Of a stretch of 64,000 nucleotides of DNA, positions 24,364 to 36,134 are shown in pieces. The DNA lies in contig NC_053044.1 in assembly GCF_003473485.1 (NCBI RefSeq), positions 56,956,091-57,020,090 of the forward strand, written 5' to 3'. Position 1 is the first letter of the stretch. Every line of letters starts with the position of its first letter. This DNA comes from Medicago truncatula. Taxonomy: Eukaryota; Streptophyta; Magnoliopsida; Fabales; Fabaceae. Below the pieces are notes generated by a model. It ran no database searches, was not told where the DNA came from, and was given only the letters and a program-made list of their open reading frames with translations. The position numbers were made by a program, and so were the translations under genes.

Positions 24364-24640
24364 ATCCCTCCATTTCACCATACATTCCCTTTTGAAGAAA
24401 TAATTTTGTTTCAATTTACTTGTCACTCTCAAGTTTCAATGCAACATTAATCATTGATTTATTAATAATACTGTTACTTATTTATTGTAGAGAAATAAAT
24501 AATAAAATGAAATAATAAACGGGTAAGGATATCGTAAATAAAACACAGAGAATTTCATCAAAAATAACAACATTTATTTGTTTTCTTGATATGTGTAATT
24601 TCTTCAAAAGCAACAAGTATTGTGAAACGGATATAGTAAT
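24364..24640. mobile_element. Stowaway-like MITE (degenerate)
   Basis: The left end has ccctccatttcaccatacat; the right end, reverse-complemented, reads TACTATATCCGTTTCACAAT. These are diverged mariner-type TIRs facing each other about 275 bp apart. The interior is AT-rich and non-coding. Confidence 0.5.
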
Positions 24641-24853
24641 TTTTTAGAAGAATGTGGATTCTTATAAGAGTAGTGAGTGATGTTAGTACAATCGTTTGTG
24701 ACAACGACGATTTTCTTTTTCTCTCTTCTTATTGATCAAAAACAATAGAGAGCCTCACAATGATCAACGGTCGTTCTTGAAAAAATGACTCATATGCAAC
24801 CCAATATTTTTATCTAACTTGTCATTAACTAGAGGTCAATCATCATCACTTAT

Positions 24854-25133
24854 ACTCCTTCCGTCTCACAATAATTGTCTTTTTACCCATTTTTCTTTTT
24901 CTCAAAATAATTGTCACTTTAGAATACTAATGCAGCATTTATTTATTTTTTTCCATTATAACACCCTTATTTATTGAACTTCATTCAACTTAACTACTCT
25001 ACTAACTATATTTAATAAGGGTGTTTTAGTAAATGATACAAATTTTACCATCAAAATCAACATAATTAATCATTTCCTTAATCATCGTGCATCAACCTTA
25101 AACAACTATTATTTAGAGACGGATTGAGTATCC
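24854..25133. mobile_element. Stowaway-like MITE
   Basis: TIRs: left TACTCCTTCCGTCTCACAAT; right, reverse-complemented, TACTCAATCCGTCTCTAAAT. TA lies at both ends. About 280 bp, non-coding. Confidence 0.7.
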
Positions 25134-25370
25134 GTTAAAGTTACAAATGTCCAATATCCACAATTTCAATCTCCTTCCACGTTTATTATGTTATTAATAT
25201 ACTATTGATTTAATGTGCACCGGAAATTGAAAAAAGCAACCCATATGCGATGATATTTTCATCGAAGGGTTTGAAGAATGATGAGATGACTCGTTATCTT
25301 GAACAAAATGTATAACATCTGTAAATTCCAAGTGTATGCATAAATTTCAAAGCTTATGATAATAATCTTC

Positions 25371-25658
25371 TACTTCCTCCGTTTCAAAATGAATGTTGCT
25401 TTAGTCAAAAAAATTTGTTTCAAAATAAATGTCGTTTTACATTTACAATGCAACTTTAATTTTTTCTTCCAACTTTATCCTCGATAAAAACTCAAACTTT
25501 TCTCTCTCACATAATTTTCAATGCAACTTTAAGATTGTCTTTTTCTTATAAAGTAAGGTTATTTTAGTAAAATTATTATGACATTTAACTACTTTATTTT
25601 ATTCCTTAATATGTATGTAATTGGCTAAAACGACACTTATTTTAAAACGGAGAGAGTA
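25371..25658. mobile_element. Stowaway-like MITE
   Basis: TIRs: left TACTTCCTCCGTTTCAAAAT; right, reverse-complemented, TACTCTCTCCGTTTTAAAAT. TA lies at both ends. About 288 bp, non-coding. Confidence 0.75.
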
Positions 25659-25869
25659 AATAACTAGCGTTATGACAAGCTTCAATGTTTTATGTTTAAT
25701 TGTATATTTCTTATTGTAGTGAGACTTACATGATGTTCAATAGTTAGGGACCAAACAGTTTTAGCATTTTTTGGAGGCTAAAAAAGCACAACTCTTGTTG
25801 TAAGAATTCTGCTCTTCACTCTACACATTTTGCTCGCCCCATACAGCCATGGCAAAAATGTCCTTCCGC

Positions 25870-25965
25870 AAGTTAACTAGTGCAAGTGTTAATCACTGCG
25901 CCACTTAACTAACGCTGCGTGAGTTAACTAATGCGGCGTTAGTTAACTTGCGCTACGTGTTGTCT
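25870..25965. repeat. Cluster of short GTTAACT/GCGCAG-type repeats
   Basis: The hexamer-like motif gttaact or its near-inverse ttaactaacgc recurs at least five times in under 100 bp, spaced with gcg-containing words (for example taactaatgcggcgttagtt, itself nearly palindromic). Leader-like sequence follows (about 25975-26080). It may be one end of an unresolved transposon whose other end is near 27216-27340. Confidence 0.5.
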
Positions 25966-26121
25966 TAAATAAGGCAGAACACTTCATTTCTCATCTAAAA
26001 TCTCAAAAAATCTCTCTCAAATCACCCAAATCCAAAATTCCTTCAAGTTCAAATCAAACAACACTCCAATAACAAGTGAGTTTTCATGATCAAACATCAT
26101 TAACCTTTTATATTTATATGA

Positions 26122-26448
26122 TCAAAAGTTTTCATCCTCTGTCTCGTCCTGCAGCTGATAAAACATTATATCCTCCTCCATCCGATCATATCCAACAAAA
26201 CCCTCCTCGTACACAGCCTCATCATGTGCCGGTGTCGGATCAACCACCTGGGAGGAGTAATCCATATGTGAATGTGAACCCGACCCATCTCCTCCACCTA
26301 TCCTCAAGCCCCTACGTCTCCGGGTCTTTGGAACATACGGGTATTCAACCTCCATCTCCTTTCGAGCGCTATTTTTCATAGCAGGTTTACCTTCGCGCAC
26401 CCTACCCTCTCTAATACGCCGCTCCCGCACATCCTCCTCCCCAGCCAT
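26122..26448 (-). CDS. Hypothetical protein, possible transposon-borne N-terminal exon
   Basis: 108 residues from MAGEEDVRERR, preceded by a good acceptor (TTTGTACAG just upstream), so it may be an internal or first coding exon. The N-terminal half is basic and Arg-rich (KTRRRRGLRIGGGDG); the C-terminal half is acidic (DEAVYEEGFVGYDRMEED). The layout resembles the N-terminal leader of plant-mobile-domain transposon proteins, but the domain itself is absent. The plus strand is open over the same stretch as a Pro/Ser-rich frame, which weakens the call. Confidence 0.25.
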   Translation of the reverse strand: MAGEEDVRERRIREGRVREGKPAMKNSARKEMEVEYPYVPKTRRRRGLRIGGGDGSGSHSHMDYSSQVVDPTPAHDEAVYEEGFVGYDRMEEDIMFYQLQDETEDENF

Positions 26449-26499
26449 ATCTGTACAAAAACAAATTAAAAGAGGGCATAAAAATCCAAACATTATGTA

Positions 26500-27215
26500 A
26501 CATGTAACATTATATCATAAAAATTATCCAAACATTATATCATAAAAATCCAAACAATTGAACCTAAGACAAGTAACATTAACATATAACAAATTTTACT
26601 TAGGCATTCATATAAATTCAAACTTAGAATCATTCAACTTGGGCATTTCATAAAAAAAAAATTACGTATCGTATAACATTATGTCATTCTTAAACTTGCC
26701 AAAAAAATGTCAAAATCCAACCTTATAATAATTATAACATATATACATTATAAGATTTAACATATTTGAAAAAAAAAAAATCACAAAAAAACAAGATTAT
26801 TTCGCTTAGGCATTTCATCAAACACCTTAAGTGCATTTCAAAATACTAGCACAATTAGTGTTAATTCAACATCAAATTCAACTACATTGTACCTAAACCT
26901 ACTTTAAACAATAATGCCAGCAAAAACCAAACATTATAACATCAAATTCTAACATAATTTGCAATTTTTAAACCTAACCTAAACATTAACATTTTGCTAA
27001 AATTATGAAAACAACACCCTAAACAACCTACATTGCATGTAAATAGGAAGAAAGGTACTTACTTGTATTTACTTGAAGCAAATTGGATGATTTTCGTGTA
27101 AATGAAGGTTTGGGTGATTTTGGATTAAATTTGAATGTTTTTGCATGTGTTTATGTAAACCAGAAACTGCCGTTTAGAGGCCTAAATGATTTTCGTGCAC
27201 AACAGTGTCTGTGTT
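26500..27215. other. AT-rich non-coding stretch
   Basis: Many short direct repeats of the type taacattatatcataaaaatccaaac, and no gene. On the minus strand about 27060-27160 looks like an untranslated leader followed by a donor (CAAGTAAGTACC). Confidence 0.4.
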
Positions 27216-27295
27216 CTTAAGATACACATATCAACGGCAGCTAACAACCGATGGGCCTAAGATACACATATCAACGGCAGCTAACAACCGTTGGA
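27216..27295. repeat. 40-bp tandem duplication upstream of the PPR gene
   Basis: Two adjacent copies (27216-27255 and 27256-27295) containing taagatacacatatcaacgg and cagctaacaaccg. The motif gttaactgccgg follows at 27307, so these may be the right end of the element suggested at 25870. Confidence 0.85.
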
Positions 27296-27583
27296 TTTAG
27301 AGGCCAGTTAACTGCCGGCGCATCTTTCAATGATAATTAACCACGGTTGGAGTTTTTTTTAGTAAATTACTTGTGTCAATTCCACGTCAAAAAAGCAATT
27401 TTCCTTTGTATTTGTCAACATGTTGCCCGCGAAACATGCTTTACTGAACTGAAACAGGGCACGCCGCCGCCAATAACACATTTCTGCTTCTTCACTTTCA
27501 AAAGCAAACACACCAGCGTTAGCATTGTTGCTGCTGTTCCTCTGAACTGAAGCTGGGAACATTAATCACCAACATAACCATCC

Positions 27584-29176
27584 ATGGCATTCATCAAATC
27601 AAGGGTAAACTTTCACTTACACCATTCTCTTTCCCCTTTCTTACCACACACTTTCAGACTATGTTCTTCTTCACCTCTTGTTTCAGAACACGACACCAAT
27701 GACAACAACACCACTCCTCAAAACACAAATCTATCTCCCGAAGACACTCACATAGTCGATAAATTTCACACCATCATCAAAGACCACTACCGCAAAAACC
27801 CTAACCCTAACGCCGTTTCACCTTCACTAAATCTCTCCATACCTGATCTTTCAATCGAATTTTCCAAAATCTCAACTGTTTATTCAGTTTCCCCCTCAAT
27901 CACCCGCCGTGCGATCGAGAAATGCAGTGGTGTTCGCCACGGTATCCCATTCCTTCAATCCCTAGCTTTCTTCAACTGGGCCACCACGCTAGAAGGCTTC
28001 CCATCATCCCCTGAGCCTTACAATGAGATGATTGACCTCGCTGGAAAGCTCAGGCATTTCGATTTAGCATGGCATTTGATCGATCTGATGAAATCGCGCG
28101 GTGTTAGAATAACGGTCAGCACGTTCTCTGTTCTCGTAAGGCGATATGTTAGGGCTGGATTGGCTGCGGAGGCCGTCCATGCTTTTAACCGTATGGAAGA
28201 CTATGGTTGTAAGCCTGATAAGGTTTCATTTTCGATTGTGATTAGTAGTTTATGTAAGAAGAGAAGGGCTAGTGAAGCAGAATTGTTTTTTGATAGTCTT
28301 AAGCATAAATTTGAACCTGATGTTATAGTTTATACTAGTTTAGTTCATGGTTGGTGTCGTGCTGGTGATATAGCGAAAGCAGAGGAGGTTTTCAGTGATA
28401 TGAAGGAGGCTGGTGTAAAGCCTAATGTTTATACTTATAGCATTGTGATTGATTCGCTCTGTCGGTGTGGGCAAATTACTCGTGCTCATGATGTTTTCTC
28501 TGAGATGATTGATGCTGGTTGCGATCCTAATGCTGTTACTTTTAACAGTCTTATGAGGGTTCATGTGAAAGCTGGTAGGACTGAAAAGGTCTTGCAGGTT
28601 TATAATCAAATGAAGAGGCTTGGTTGTGCTGCTGATACGATTAGCTATAATTTCTTAATTGAGAGTCATTGCAAGGATGAGAATCTGGATGAAGCTGTGA
28701 AGGTACTTGATACAATGGTTAAGAAAGGGGTTGCTCCTAATGCATCTACTTTCAATTCAATTTTTGGATGCATAGCTGAGTTGCATGATGTGAATGGTGC
28801 ACATCGGATGTATGCTAAAATGAAGGAACTGAAGTGCATGCCTAATACGCTGACTTATAATATACTGATGAGAATGTTTGCTGACTCAAAATCTATTGAC
28901 ATGGTTCTGAAGTTGAAAAAGGAAATGGATGAGAGTGAAGTTGAACCTAATGTCAATACTTACCGGATTTTGATTTTGATGTTTTGTGAAAAGGGGCACT
29001 GGAATAATGCATACAACTTAATGAAGGAGATGGTTGAAGAAAAATGTCTAAAGCCAAATCTATCGATTTATGAAACGGTTTTGGAGCTGCTGAGGAATGC
29101 TGGACAGCTTAAAAAGCATGAAGAGTTGGTCGAGAAGATGGTTGCTAGAGGATTTGTCTCTCCTCGTCCTTTGTAG
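27584..29176 (+). CDS. P-class pentatricopeptide repeat protein, probably mitochondrial
   Basis: 530 residues in one uninterrupted exon, typical of plant PPR genes. The N-terminus ([20 protein letters not shown]) is basic, hydroxylated and acid-free, fitting a mitochondrial presequence. About eleven 35-residue P-type motifs follow from residue 145 to near the C-terminus, with no E, DYW or SMR domain, so the likely role is organellar RNA stabilisation, translation or splicing rather than editing. The overall look is that of Arabidopsis At1g20300-like proteins, a match from memory. Start: first ATG in frame (CCATGG context), with no upstream ATG in frame nearby. The gene looks intact. The 3' flank holds duplicated non-coding sequence. 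Confidence 0.95.
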   Translation: MAFIKSRVNFHLHHSLSPFLPHTFRLCSSSPLVSEHDTNDNNTTPQNTNLSPEDTHIVDKFHTIIKDHYRKNPNPNAVSPSLNLSIPDLSIEFSKISTVYSVSPSITRRAIEKCSGVRHGIPFLQSLAFFNWATTLEGFPSSPEPYNEMIDLAGKLRHFDLAWHLIDLMKSRGVRITVSTFSVLVRRYVRAGLAAEAVHAFNRMEDYGCKPDKVSFSIVISSLCKKRRASEAELFFDSLKHKFEPDVIVYTSLVHGWCRAGDIAKAEEVFSDMKEAGVKPNVYTYSIVIDSLCRCGQITRAHDVFSEMIDAGCDPNAVTFNSLMRVHVKAGRTEKVLQVYNQMKRLGCAADTISYNFLIESHCKDENLDEAVKVLDTMVKKGVAPNASTFNSIFGCIAELHDVNGAHRMYAKMKELKCMPNTLTYNILMRMFADSKSIDMVLKLKKEMDESEVEPNVNTYRILILMFCEKGHWNNAYNLMKEMVEEKCLKPNLSIYETVLELLRNAGQLKKHEELVEKMVARGFVSPRPL

Positions 29177-29260
29177 AAGTTGCTTCATCCTTGAGCTGAA
29201 TAAAAGAACTTCCAAGTATGAATTTAGAATTTTGGCGTTTCTAATCATTCTAAGTGAGAT

Positions 29261-29450
29261 TAAATGTTGGTTTAATTGGTTAGAGTGTTGTTGTTGTTTG
29301 AGTCTTTTAAATTTGATTAACTCAATGGCCAGGACTATAGAATGGTGGTGTTGATAATTGTTATAATATAAGCAAGACAAAATGTTGGTTTAACTGGTTA
29401 TAATGTTTTGGATGGAGTCTTTTTAATTTGATTAACTAGATGGACATGAT
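29261..29450. repeat. Short imperfect tandem repeat after the PPR gene
   Basis: gttggtttaattggttagag (29270) and gttggtttaactggttataa (29383), each followed by a Leu/Phe-like gtctttt...aatttgattaact segment. Two copies of about 70 bp. Confidence 0.7.
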
Positions 29451-29559
29451 TTATTTATGGCAAAACTATTAGTGTTCTTGAAGCAAATTCTTGAGACTGT
29501 AATTGCAAGTGTTGTTTTTGTTGCTGGGCAGGGTATTCAATTTACCACTTGCTCTCTGA

Positions 29560-30660
29560 ACTACTTAATTTTTGCTACAGGAGCCCTATATGATTTGGCT
29601 GAAGGAAACAATACATGCGGTGCACATTAGCGTTATGTCCCTGCTGGCATGTTGATCATGGAGATGCTAACAAGTTGCATATTAAAGAGAGACTGATGCT
29701 CTTATATGTGGAAGGAGGTAACTCTATCAGTGAGATTGAACCAGTCTGTTTCAGGTTTGCCGGTCTGATTTTACTCGGTTGAAAAACTCATTTTTGATTA
29801 TGTGGTAGCAAGCCTCATTAACTACAAAACCCCCTTTAAGCGAAACAAGCTGCAATGTGCAATGTGTTAGCTGCTTGTAAGACTCTAGTTGGCTTAGTAT
29901 CTGGTTCTTATTTAAAATTTGTCCTTGGTTTGCTGAGAAAATGTTTGATGGTTGTAATAATATATATTGAATTGGATTAGATGAAGGTTAGGTTAGGTTT
30001 GTTATGATTTTGTTTTCTTCCTTTTTTTTTCTTCCCTTCAATTTGAATATTGTTACTATGATAATTTAGATTGTTTTTCACAATTGATAGTCTGGATTTC
30101 AATAAGTTTAGACTATTGGAGTTTAATCTTTTGTTTCCTAAATCATTATCCCTAATACCTGTACTTCTAATTTTTTGCTTTAGAAGCCCTGAATGGTTTA
30201 GCCAAAGGAAACGCGATGCATGCTGTGCACATGCCATTAAAAAAAATGCTGTGCACATTAGCATTATACATGTCCCTGCTGGCATGTTCATAGATTTGCT
30301 AACAAGTTTGCATATTCAAAAGAGAATGCGATGCTGTTATATGTGGGTGGAGGAGGTAACTCTATCAGTGAGATGTAAACCATTCTTTTTAGTGCTGCCT
30401 GGTCCGTTCTTTACCTAATTGAGAAACTATTTTTTATTCTGTGTAGCAAACTGCATAAGTTAACTCCAAAAACCCTTTAAGCTAAGCCAGCTGCGATGTG
30501 TAATGTGTTAGCTGATTGTAAGACTCTAGTTGGGTTCTTTATCAGAGAAAGTGTTTGATGTTTGTAGTGATATATATTTAATTGGATTAGATGAAGGTTA
30601 GGTTCATAATTCATATGATAATTTAGACATTTTTTTAGAATTGATAATCTAGACTTATAC
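29560..30660. repeat. Diverged tandem duplication of about 0.5 kb (non-coding)
   Basis: Copy 1 is about 29560-30095 and copy 2 about 30160-30660. Shared blocks in the same order include tgtccctgctggcatgtt, ggaggtaactctatcagtga, gtaagactctagttgg and attggattagatgaaggtta. Each copy begins with an acceptor-like ttgctacag or ttgctttag. No protein frame is conserved between the copies. A probable origin is duplication of a spliced 3' UTR or of an old element. Confidence 0.85.
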
Positions 30661-30925
30661 ACCACATTATGAAAAGAGCAACTGTAGCATTTGACCGGAT
30701 TTTTGGTTCATGCAATGCAAACATGAGGTTTTTAATAGTTTGGGGAAGAGGGAACCAGATTTAGATTCTCTCAATTGTTTTTTTTTTTTTCAGCTTTTCT
30801 CCATTTTCATTTTTCACCATTGAAATACATCAACTATTTTTCTTTACCCGAAAAAAATTGAAAGAATTCAAACCCGAAGGAACCATGTTGTTTGTCCTAT
30901 AAAAGAATTAGTAGATATTTGTACT

Positions 30926-31064
30926 TGTCCCCCGTGAACTTAACTCAGTTGGCAGGAACGTTGTATATTATATGTAGGAGCCGGGGTTCGAACTCCGAAC
31001 ACTCCAATTAATCACCTTTATGAAGTGAATTTCTAGCCACTAGACTATTAAAAAAAAAAAAAAG
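30926..31064 (+). mobile_element. tRNA-derived SINE with target duplication
   Basis: Box A-like TTAACTCAGTTGG and box B GGTTCGAACTCC, ending in a 13-A tail. The 12-bp duplication gatatttgtact flanks it (30914-30925 and 31065-31076). It belongs to the same family as 42606-42742. Confidence 0.9.
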
Positions 31065-31076
31065 GATATTTGTACT

Positions 31077-33035
31077 CTGTCACACAAAATGATTGCACAA
31101 ATAAAAGAACAATTAATAGTGGGAAATGAATATGACATGCAAGGCTAGTAACTACTACGCGACAAGCAAATACAATCATTTACGTACGTAGTTTCTACTC
31201 TCAGTTTCTCACCAGCATTTCATTAATTTGTTCACACTGTTTAGGGTAAAGTTCTGCGAACTACGTACGTAGTTTGCCATATATTTATTTCACACACGGA
31301 GATAAGAATGACCAAATTCCCCTCTTTTATGAATTGACTATGATTTACCAATGACATACACGTGCGCGGGTCCTAGAATATTATTACTCATATGAATCCA
31401 AAAAGAACACTCTTATCATAAGATAAGTTTAAGCAAGAATATGTGGCGCCTACAAGAAAAAGTTAGTTAGGTACTCGTTTCTTAATTACACTTTCTTTCG
31501 TTGATCTTTCTTAATATATTACATTTTTTTTTTTTATTGAATGCATTTTAATTCTTGGTAATAATCAATATTGCCAACACATGTGGTATAAGGAGTTTGG
31601 TTCCCATTAAGGTCTCCAGTTTGAGTTGTGTGAAAGAAAAAATTTCGTGCTGCAAGAGCTTTATTCCTTTATACGGTCTATTTTGTTCATCTTGGATTAT
31701 TTGGGGTTCAATGTGACGTTTCCGTCTACCAAGAGCCAAGAGGCGAGACAAAATAATTTACCTTGAATCAGATTAGTTGAATAGCAATCTTGGGAAAATA
31801 TGTTACTATTGGGATAAGCCACACACCAAAAATTGAAAATCATAATACATCACATATAAAAGATTAATAGTTTGTCTCTATAAATTTAACTCGGTTGACA
31901 GAGACATTACAAAATATATGTATGGCTTGTACTCCAACATTCCACTTATTCACCTTAAAAGGTGGGCCAGTTGCGCGCAGATACATTGGATGGTCAACAA
32001 CCACTGCAATGTAAAATATGATTTCATCCATTAAGTCTATGTTTGGATACCCGGTGGAAACAATCAAACGTACGTCCTTCCCATGAAACGCGATTTCAAT
32101 ATGTTTGGTTCTCTGCCAATACTCTACCGACGCCGTAAGTTTCCATCTTCAGAATTGATTCTTAGAGAAGCTGCTATTCCTAGCTTCTTGAAATCGAGTT
32201 TCTCAACCACGGAAGTACATAGTACCGATTTGTCTCTTTTGCCCTTGAGTCTCATCACTTCATTTCACATCCCTTTTTTATATTGGACAAATCCCTCCAC
32301 CTACCTTCGAAATCCGTGGCTCCATCTCTCACTACCGATTGTTGTCTGCTTGATTTTTTTTGTTGTTGTGTAGTTTTTTTATGTTGCAGAGATTTATGAA
32401 TAAGGTTGAAGAATATGCTATTTTGGAAGGAAACGGGTGGTTTTTGGATTGCTCCATGAAGGCCCATCAAAGCCTGTCTTATGACCCAATAGTTTTTAAA
32501 AAAAATCTATAAAACGTAAAATTTAATACCTAACTAAAAATACGTAAAAAAAATTAAAAAATGGAAATGAAAATAAATGAAATCTCTTTCAAAAAAATGA
32601 AATATGTTTTACATGGATCAAATGAGATACCTATTTTGGTCATTTACATAACGAAAAGCAATTTTGACACAAAATATCCAAACAATATTTTTTCGCACAA
32701 ATAACTTCTATCATAAAGGTATCCAAACATAAATTACTTTTCATTCAACTCACTTTTAATCAAAATCAATTTTGTAAAATCAATTCACTCAAAATCAATT
32801 TTCATCATCGCATAATCAAACACACGTAAGTGAGTTATTTTAAAACCGCGTTCCATGGTCGCTTGGATCAAAACTTCACAAAAACCTCATAAGTAGACAA
32901 AATAAAGCGCAAACCAATGTTCCATGGTAATTTCTACTCAAACTTTTTAAAAAATAAATAAATCAAGATATGCTAAAGGCCATGTTGTTTTCACAAGTTT
33001 CATGCAAGTATTCCTACATAGTAATACCAAAATCA
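31077..33035. other. Intergenic region with a degenerate SINE-like piece
   Basis: No confident gene. At about 31870-31960 the sequence aatttaactcggttgacaga resembles the SINE at 30926 but lacks box B. At 32098-32130 a short frame, MFGSLPILYRRR, is basic and is followed by a strong donor (GCCGTAAGT), so it could be a lost first exon, but nothing downstream supports it. Confidence 0.4.
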
Positions 33036-33044
33036 TTTATTAAA

Positions 33045-33388
33045 GGCTTAATTGCACTTTTGGCCTCCTATCTTTTTAAAAGTTGCGATTTTGGCCCTCT
33101 AACTAATTAAAATACAAAACAGTCCCCTATGTATTGGATCTTTGGCAGTTTTGGCCCCCAAGGCCACTTTTGATTTAGTCTTCGCTGACGTGGCACCCAT
33201 ATCCCTTAAGCAAGGTGCCACGTGTCGACCATTGTGGGTACCACGTCAGCGAAGACTAATCAAAAGTGGCATTGGGGGCCAAAATTGTCAAAGATCCAAT
33301 ACATAAGTGGTTGTTTTGTATTTTAATTAGTTAGGAGGCCAAAATCGCAACTTTTAAAAAGATAAGGGGTCAAAAGTGCAATTAAACC
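33045..33388. mobile_element. Fold-back MULE-type MITE with 9-bp target duplication
   Basis: 344 bp that folds on itself almost entirely. The left half begins GGCTTAATTGCACTTTTGGC and the right half ends gtgcaattaaacc. A perfect 9-bp duplication tttattaaa flanks it (33036-33044 and 33389-33397), the size produced by Mutator-type transposases. It is non-coding. Confidence 0.9.
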
Positions 33389-33441
33389 TTTATTAAAAAA
33401 TCTGATAATGAAAAAGACACCCAGCTAGTTGCTACATCAAC

Positions 33442-33592
33442 GGATTTGGATCCTCAGCTGCAGTATCTTCTGCTGCAATGTCTACGGCTAAATCTGAGCC
33501 ATTGGATTAAATAAATAATTAATTAAAATAAATAATAATAAAAATATGAAAACTGCCCAATTACATCATGTCGTGCGCGCGTTATTTTGTTT
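33442..33592 (+). repeat. MULE left terminal inverted repeat
   Basis: 151 bp, inverted and 150/151 identical to 41201-41351 by eye. The single difference is at the tctacggct / tctactgct position. Confidence 0.95.
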
Positions 33593-35410
33593 TCGAATGG
33601 CAAACAAGAACACACAACTCAGTGAGTGAGAATGACAAAATCTTCAAAAATCAGATACACCGTCTCTTTCAACAATCACCTATTCAAACCCCTAAATTTC
33701 TTTTGGGTGCGGTATGTGCCGATTCAAGTTGCGAAACGCGATTTGAAGAACCAGGGATCAAAATTTTCATCGTTGAGTGATCAGTGGTCCTCTATTCAAT
33801 TCTCATCATCTCACTTCTCATCTTTCTTGCGGTTCAAAATCTGGCATATACATGTTATTGGGTTCTGTGAATTGGGTTAAACCGGGAGATAAGTTTTTCA
33901 GGTTTTAACATTGATAAAACTAAAAAGAAATTTTGTTAGAAATCACTGCTTAGTGCTTCCTATAAAATGGATAAGTTATTGAGTGTGGCTCTGTGTGTTT
34001 TGCTATGTGCTTTGAGGTGGATGGTGAATTGGTGAGTAATTTTACTAAGGAGTCACAAGTGATTTTAACTAATATTTCTTCTGCAATTTTCTGGTATTGG
34101 TGGCTTAGCTTTAAAATTGCCTCAGTCTCAAATTCGGACAATTATTAGAATTGTTTTTGGAGTATGATCGCATTTTTCATTGAGTTCGAGTTGGACATCC
34201 ACATCTCAAGCCATGCTCTTGTCATAGGATTATGTTTGTATTTTGCCATGTGAGTTGTTGGGTTGCAATTAGATTTATTGGCTTTACTGGATTTTGTACT
34301 GCATTTAGGAGGTTTTTTTAGTAAAAGTTAGTTCTCCTTAAATAGAAATATGGTCATTGGGTAATGGAGCAAGTTGTGTGGACTTATTATGCATGCCTTG
34401 TGGCTTGGTAGAGTTTGGTTTGGTTAGTGCATACTAGTTTGTAGGATTTGAAAGTGCAAAAGAGATTGTACAAAACTGCTATTAAGCCTTTATTTTTTTG
34501 AACATGTACTGGTTTGGAGTATTATATCATGTTGCTTGGATTTTAAATTAAAAAACTTATTTTAATGATGGTACAAACTCATTTTAGAGAAGTTAAAACA
34601 ATATAACTTTTGATTATTTAAAAAAAAAAAATACATTATTAAATTCATTTCTTTTTTACTTTTGGAAGTCACGGAATATGCAAATTTGGCAAAATGTGTC
34701 GGAAACCTGTCAAGTTATTTTTGAATGTACGCGTAAGTTGTTACAAGGATGGAAGGAAGTGTAACGCCCTAGTTATTTATTTAATTATTTTATTATGTCG
34801 AGTATACATATATTATTATATATGATGTTTGATGATTTATGCGGAGTATATATATGCATATATTTGTATATATGTGATTTTTTGGATGTTTTATGTGGTG
34901 CATTATTTTATTATATGGTTTATTTAATAATAATTAAAATAAGTATGAAATAGTAATTATTTTGAGGTTTGAGGAAATAATAGGAGTTATTAGAAATTAT
35001 GGGGAGTTAAGTGTAATTAGGAGGGAGTTACTTTTAAGAGGAAAGTTATCAGAGAAGTCAGAATTAGTTTTACGTAGAAGCAGTTTTTGGGAGAAAGCAA
35101 GAGAGAACCAAAGAGGAACCAAGAGTGGACTTTTGCTGCACATTTCTTCTGCAATTTTAAGGTAAGGGTGAGGTTTACTTCAATAGTGTAGATTTTAAAT
35201 TCTGATTTTGTGTTTAACAGAGTTCTGGTGAAAATTGGGAAATTATGGGTTTTGTAAGAATTGATGATTTTGGGGTAGAGAATGTAGTTCTGGTGTTAGA
35301 AATAATCTCTGAATGTATACAGCAAGTCAATTTACATCTGTAAACTAATTTGGGGAGTGAATTGAAGAAAAATGGGATTTTGGGGAAAAACATGTTTTCT
35401 GCCCGTACAG

Positions 35411-35780
35411 AAGTTCATCGCTCGCCTCGCGAGCAGCTGTGCTCGCCATGGCGAGTGAGCAACTTCATAGCTCGCCTCGCGAGCAGACCAACTCGCCATG
35501 GCGAGTAGCCCATATCAAAACTTGATTTTTGAAAAGTTGTTATAAGATGTTTTGGGGATGGTTTAAGGTACCTGGATGATTTTAATGATGAATGGTGAAA
35601 GTTTTGGATTAAAAAGATGAACAGGGAGCTTAGAATTGGAGTTTGAGTGAGAAAATGTCACTTTTTCCCGAGAGTACCTGATTTTCACTCGCCTCGAGTT
35701 CGCCTTGAACTCGCCATGGCGAGCTAGTGTTTTTGTGAACTCGCCATGGCGAGCAGATGAGCTCGCGAGGCGAGTTGCAC
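35411..35780. repeat. Clustered CTCGCC-palindromes in the solo LTR
   Basis: A 50-bp tandem duplication (35411-35460, 35461-35510), each copy with ctcgcctcgcgagcag and the palindrome ctcgccatggcgag. A second cluster follows at about 35685-35776 with two more ctcgccatggcgag copies and ctcgcgaggcgag. It is far more GC-rich than its surroundings. Confidence 0.9.
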
Positions 35781-36028
35781 AGTTCCTGAGTGCTAACTTG
35801 CTTGTATGATTAGTAGTGGTTTGAGGTTGTTGGATTTGAGCATAGTTATATTTAATTGTGCATTGTTATGGATTGATGAATTGCTGGTTGTTGTTATTGC
35901 TGATGGCTATGATGTATGATTATTTATTAAACCATACATGTTGTATTAATTGGAGTCACATGGAGTTGCATTGCATGGTCAGTTGTATGTAGATATACAC
36001 AGGTAGGTCCATTGCATATGCATAAAAC

Positions 36029-36134
36029 AGCGGTGAGGGCTTCGGTCCTGGAGTACTAGTTGCTCAACAGCGGTGAGGGCCTCGGTCCTGATGAATGCTT
36101 TAACCATTCAAAAGCGGTGAGGGCTTCGGTCCTG
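36029..36134. repeat. Three copies of agcggtgagggcttcggtcc
   Basis: Copies start at about 36029, 36069 and 36112 with spacers of unequal length; the second copy has c for t in cctcgg. All lie in the solo LTR, downstream of the palindrome clusters. Confidence 0.9.

Noticed and set aside
26076-26381. Plus-strand Pro/Ser-rich frame
   Set aside because: It is the complement of the minus-strand basic/acidic frame, has no recognisable motif, and lacks splice support.
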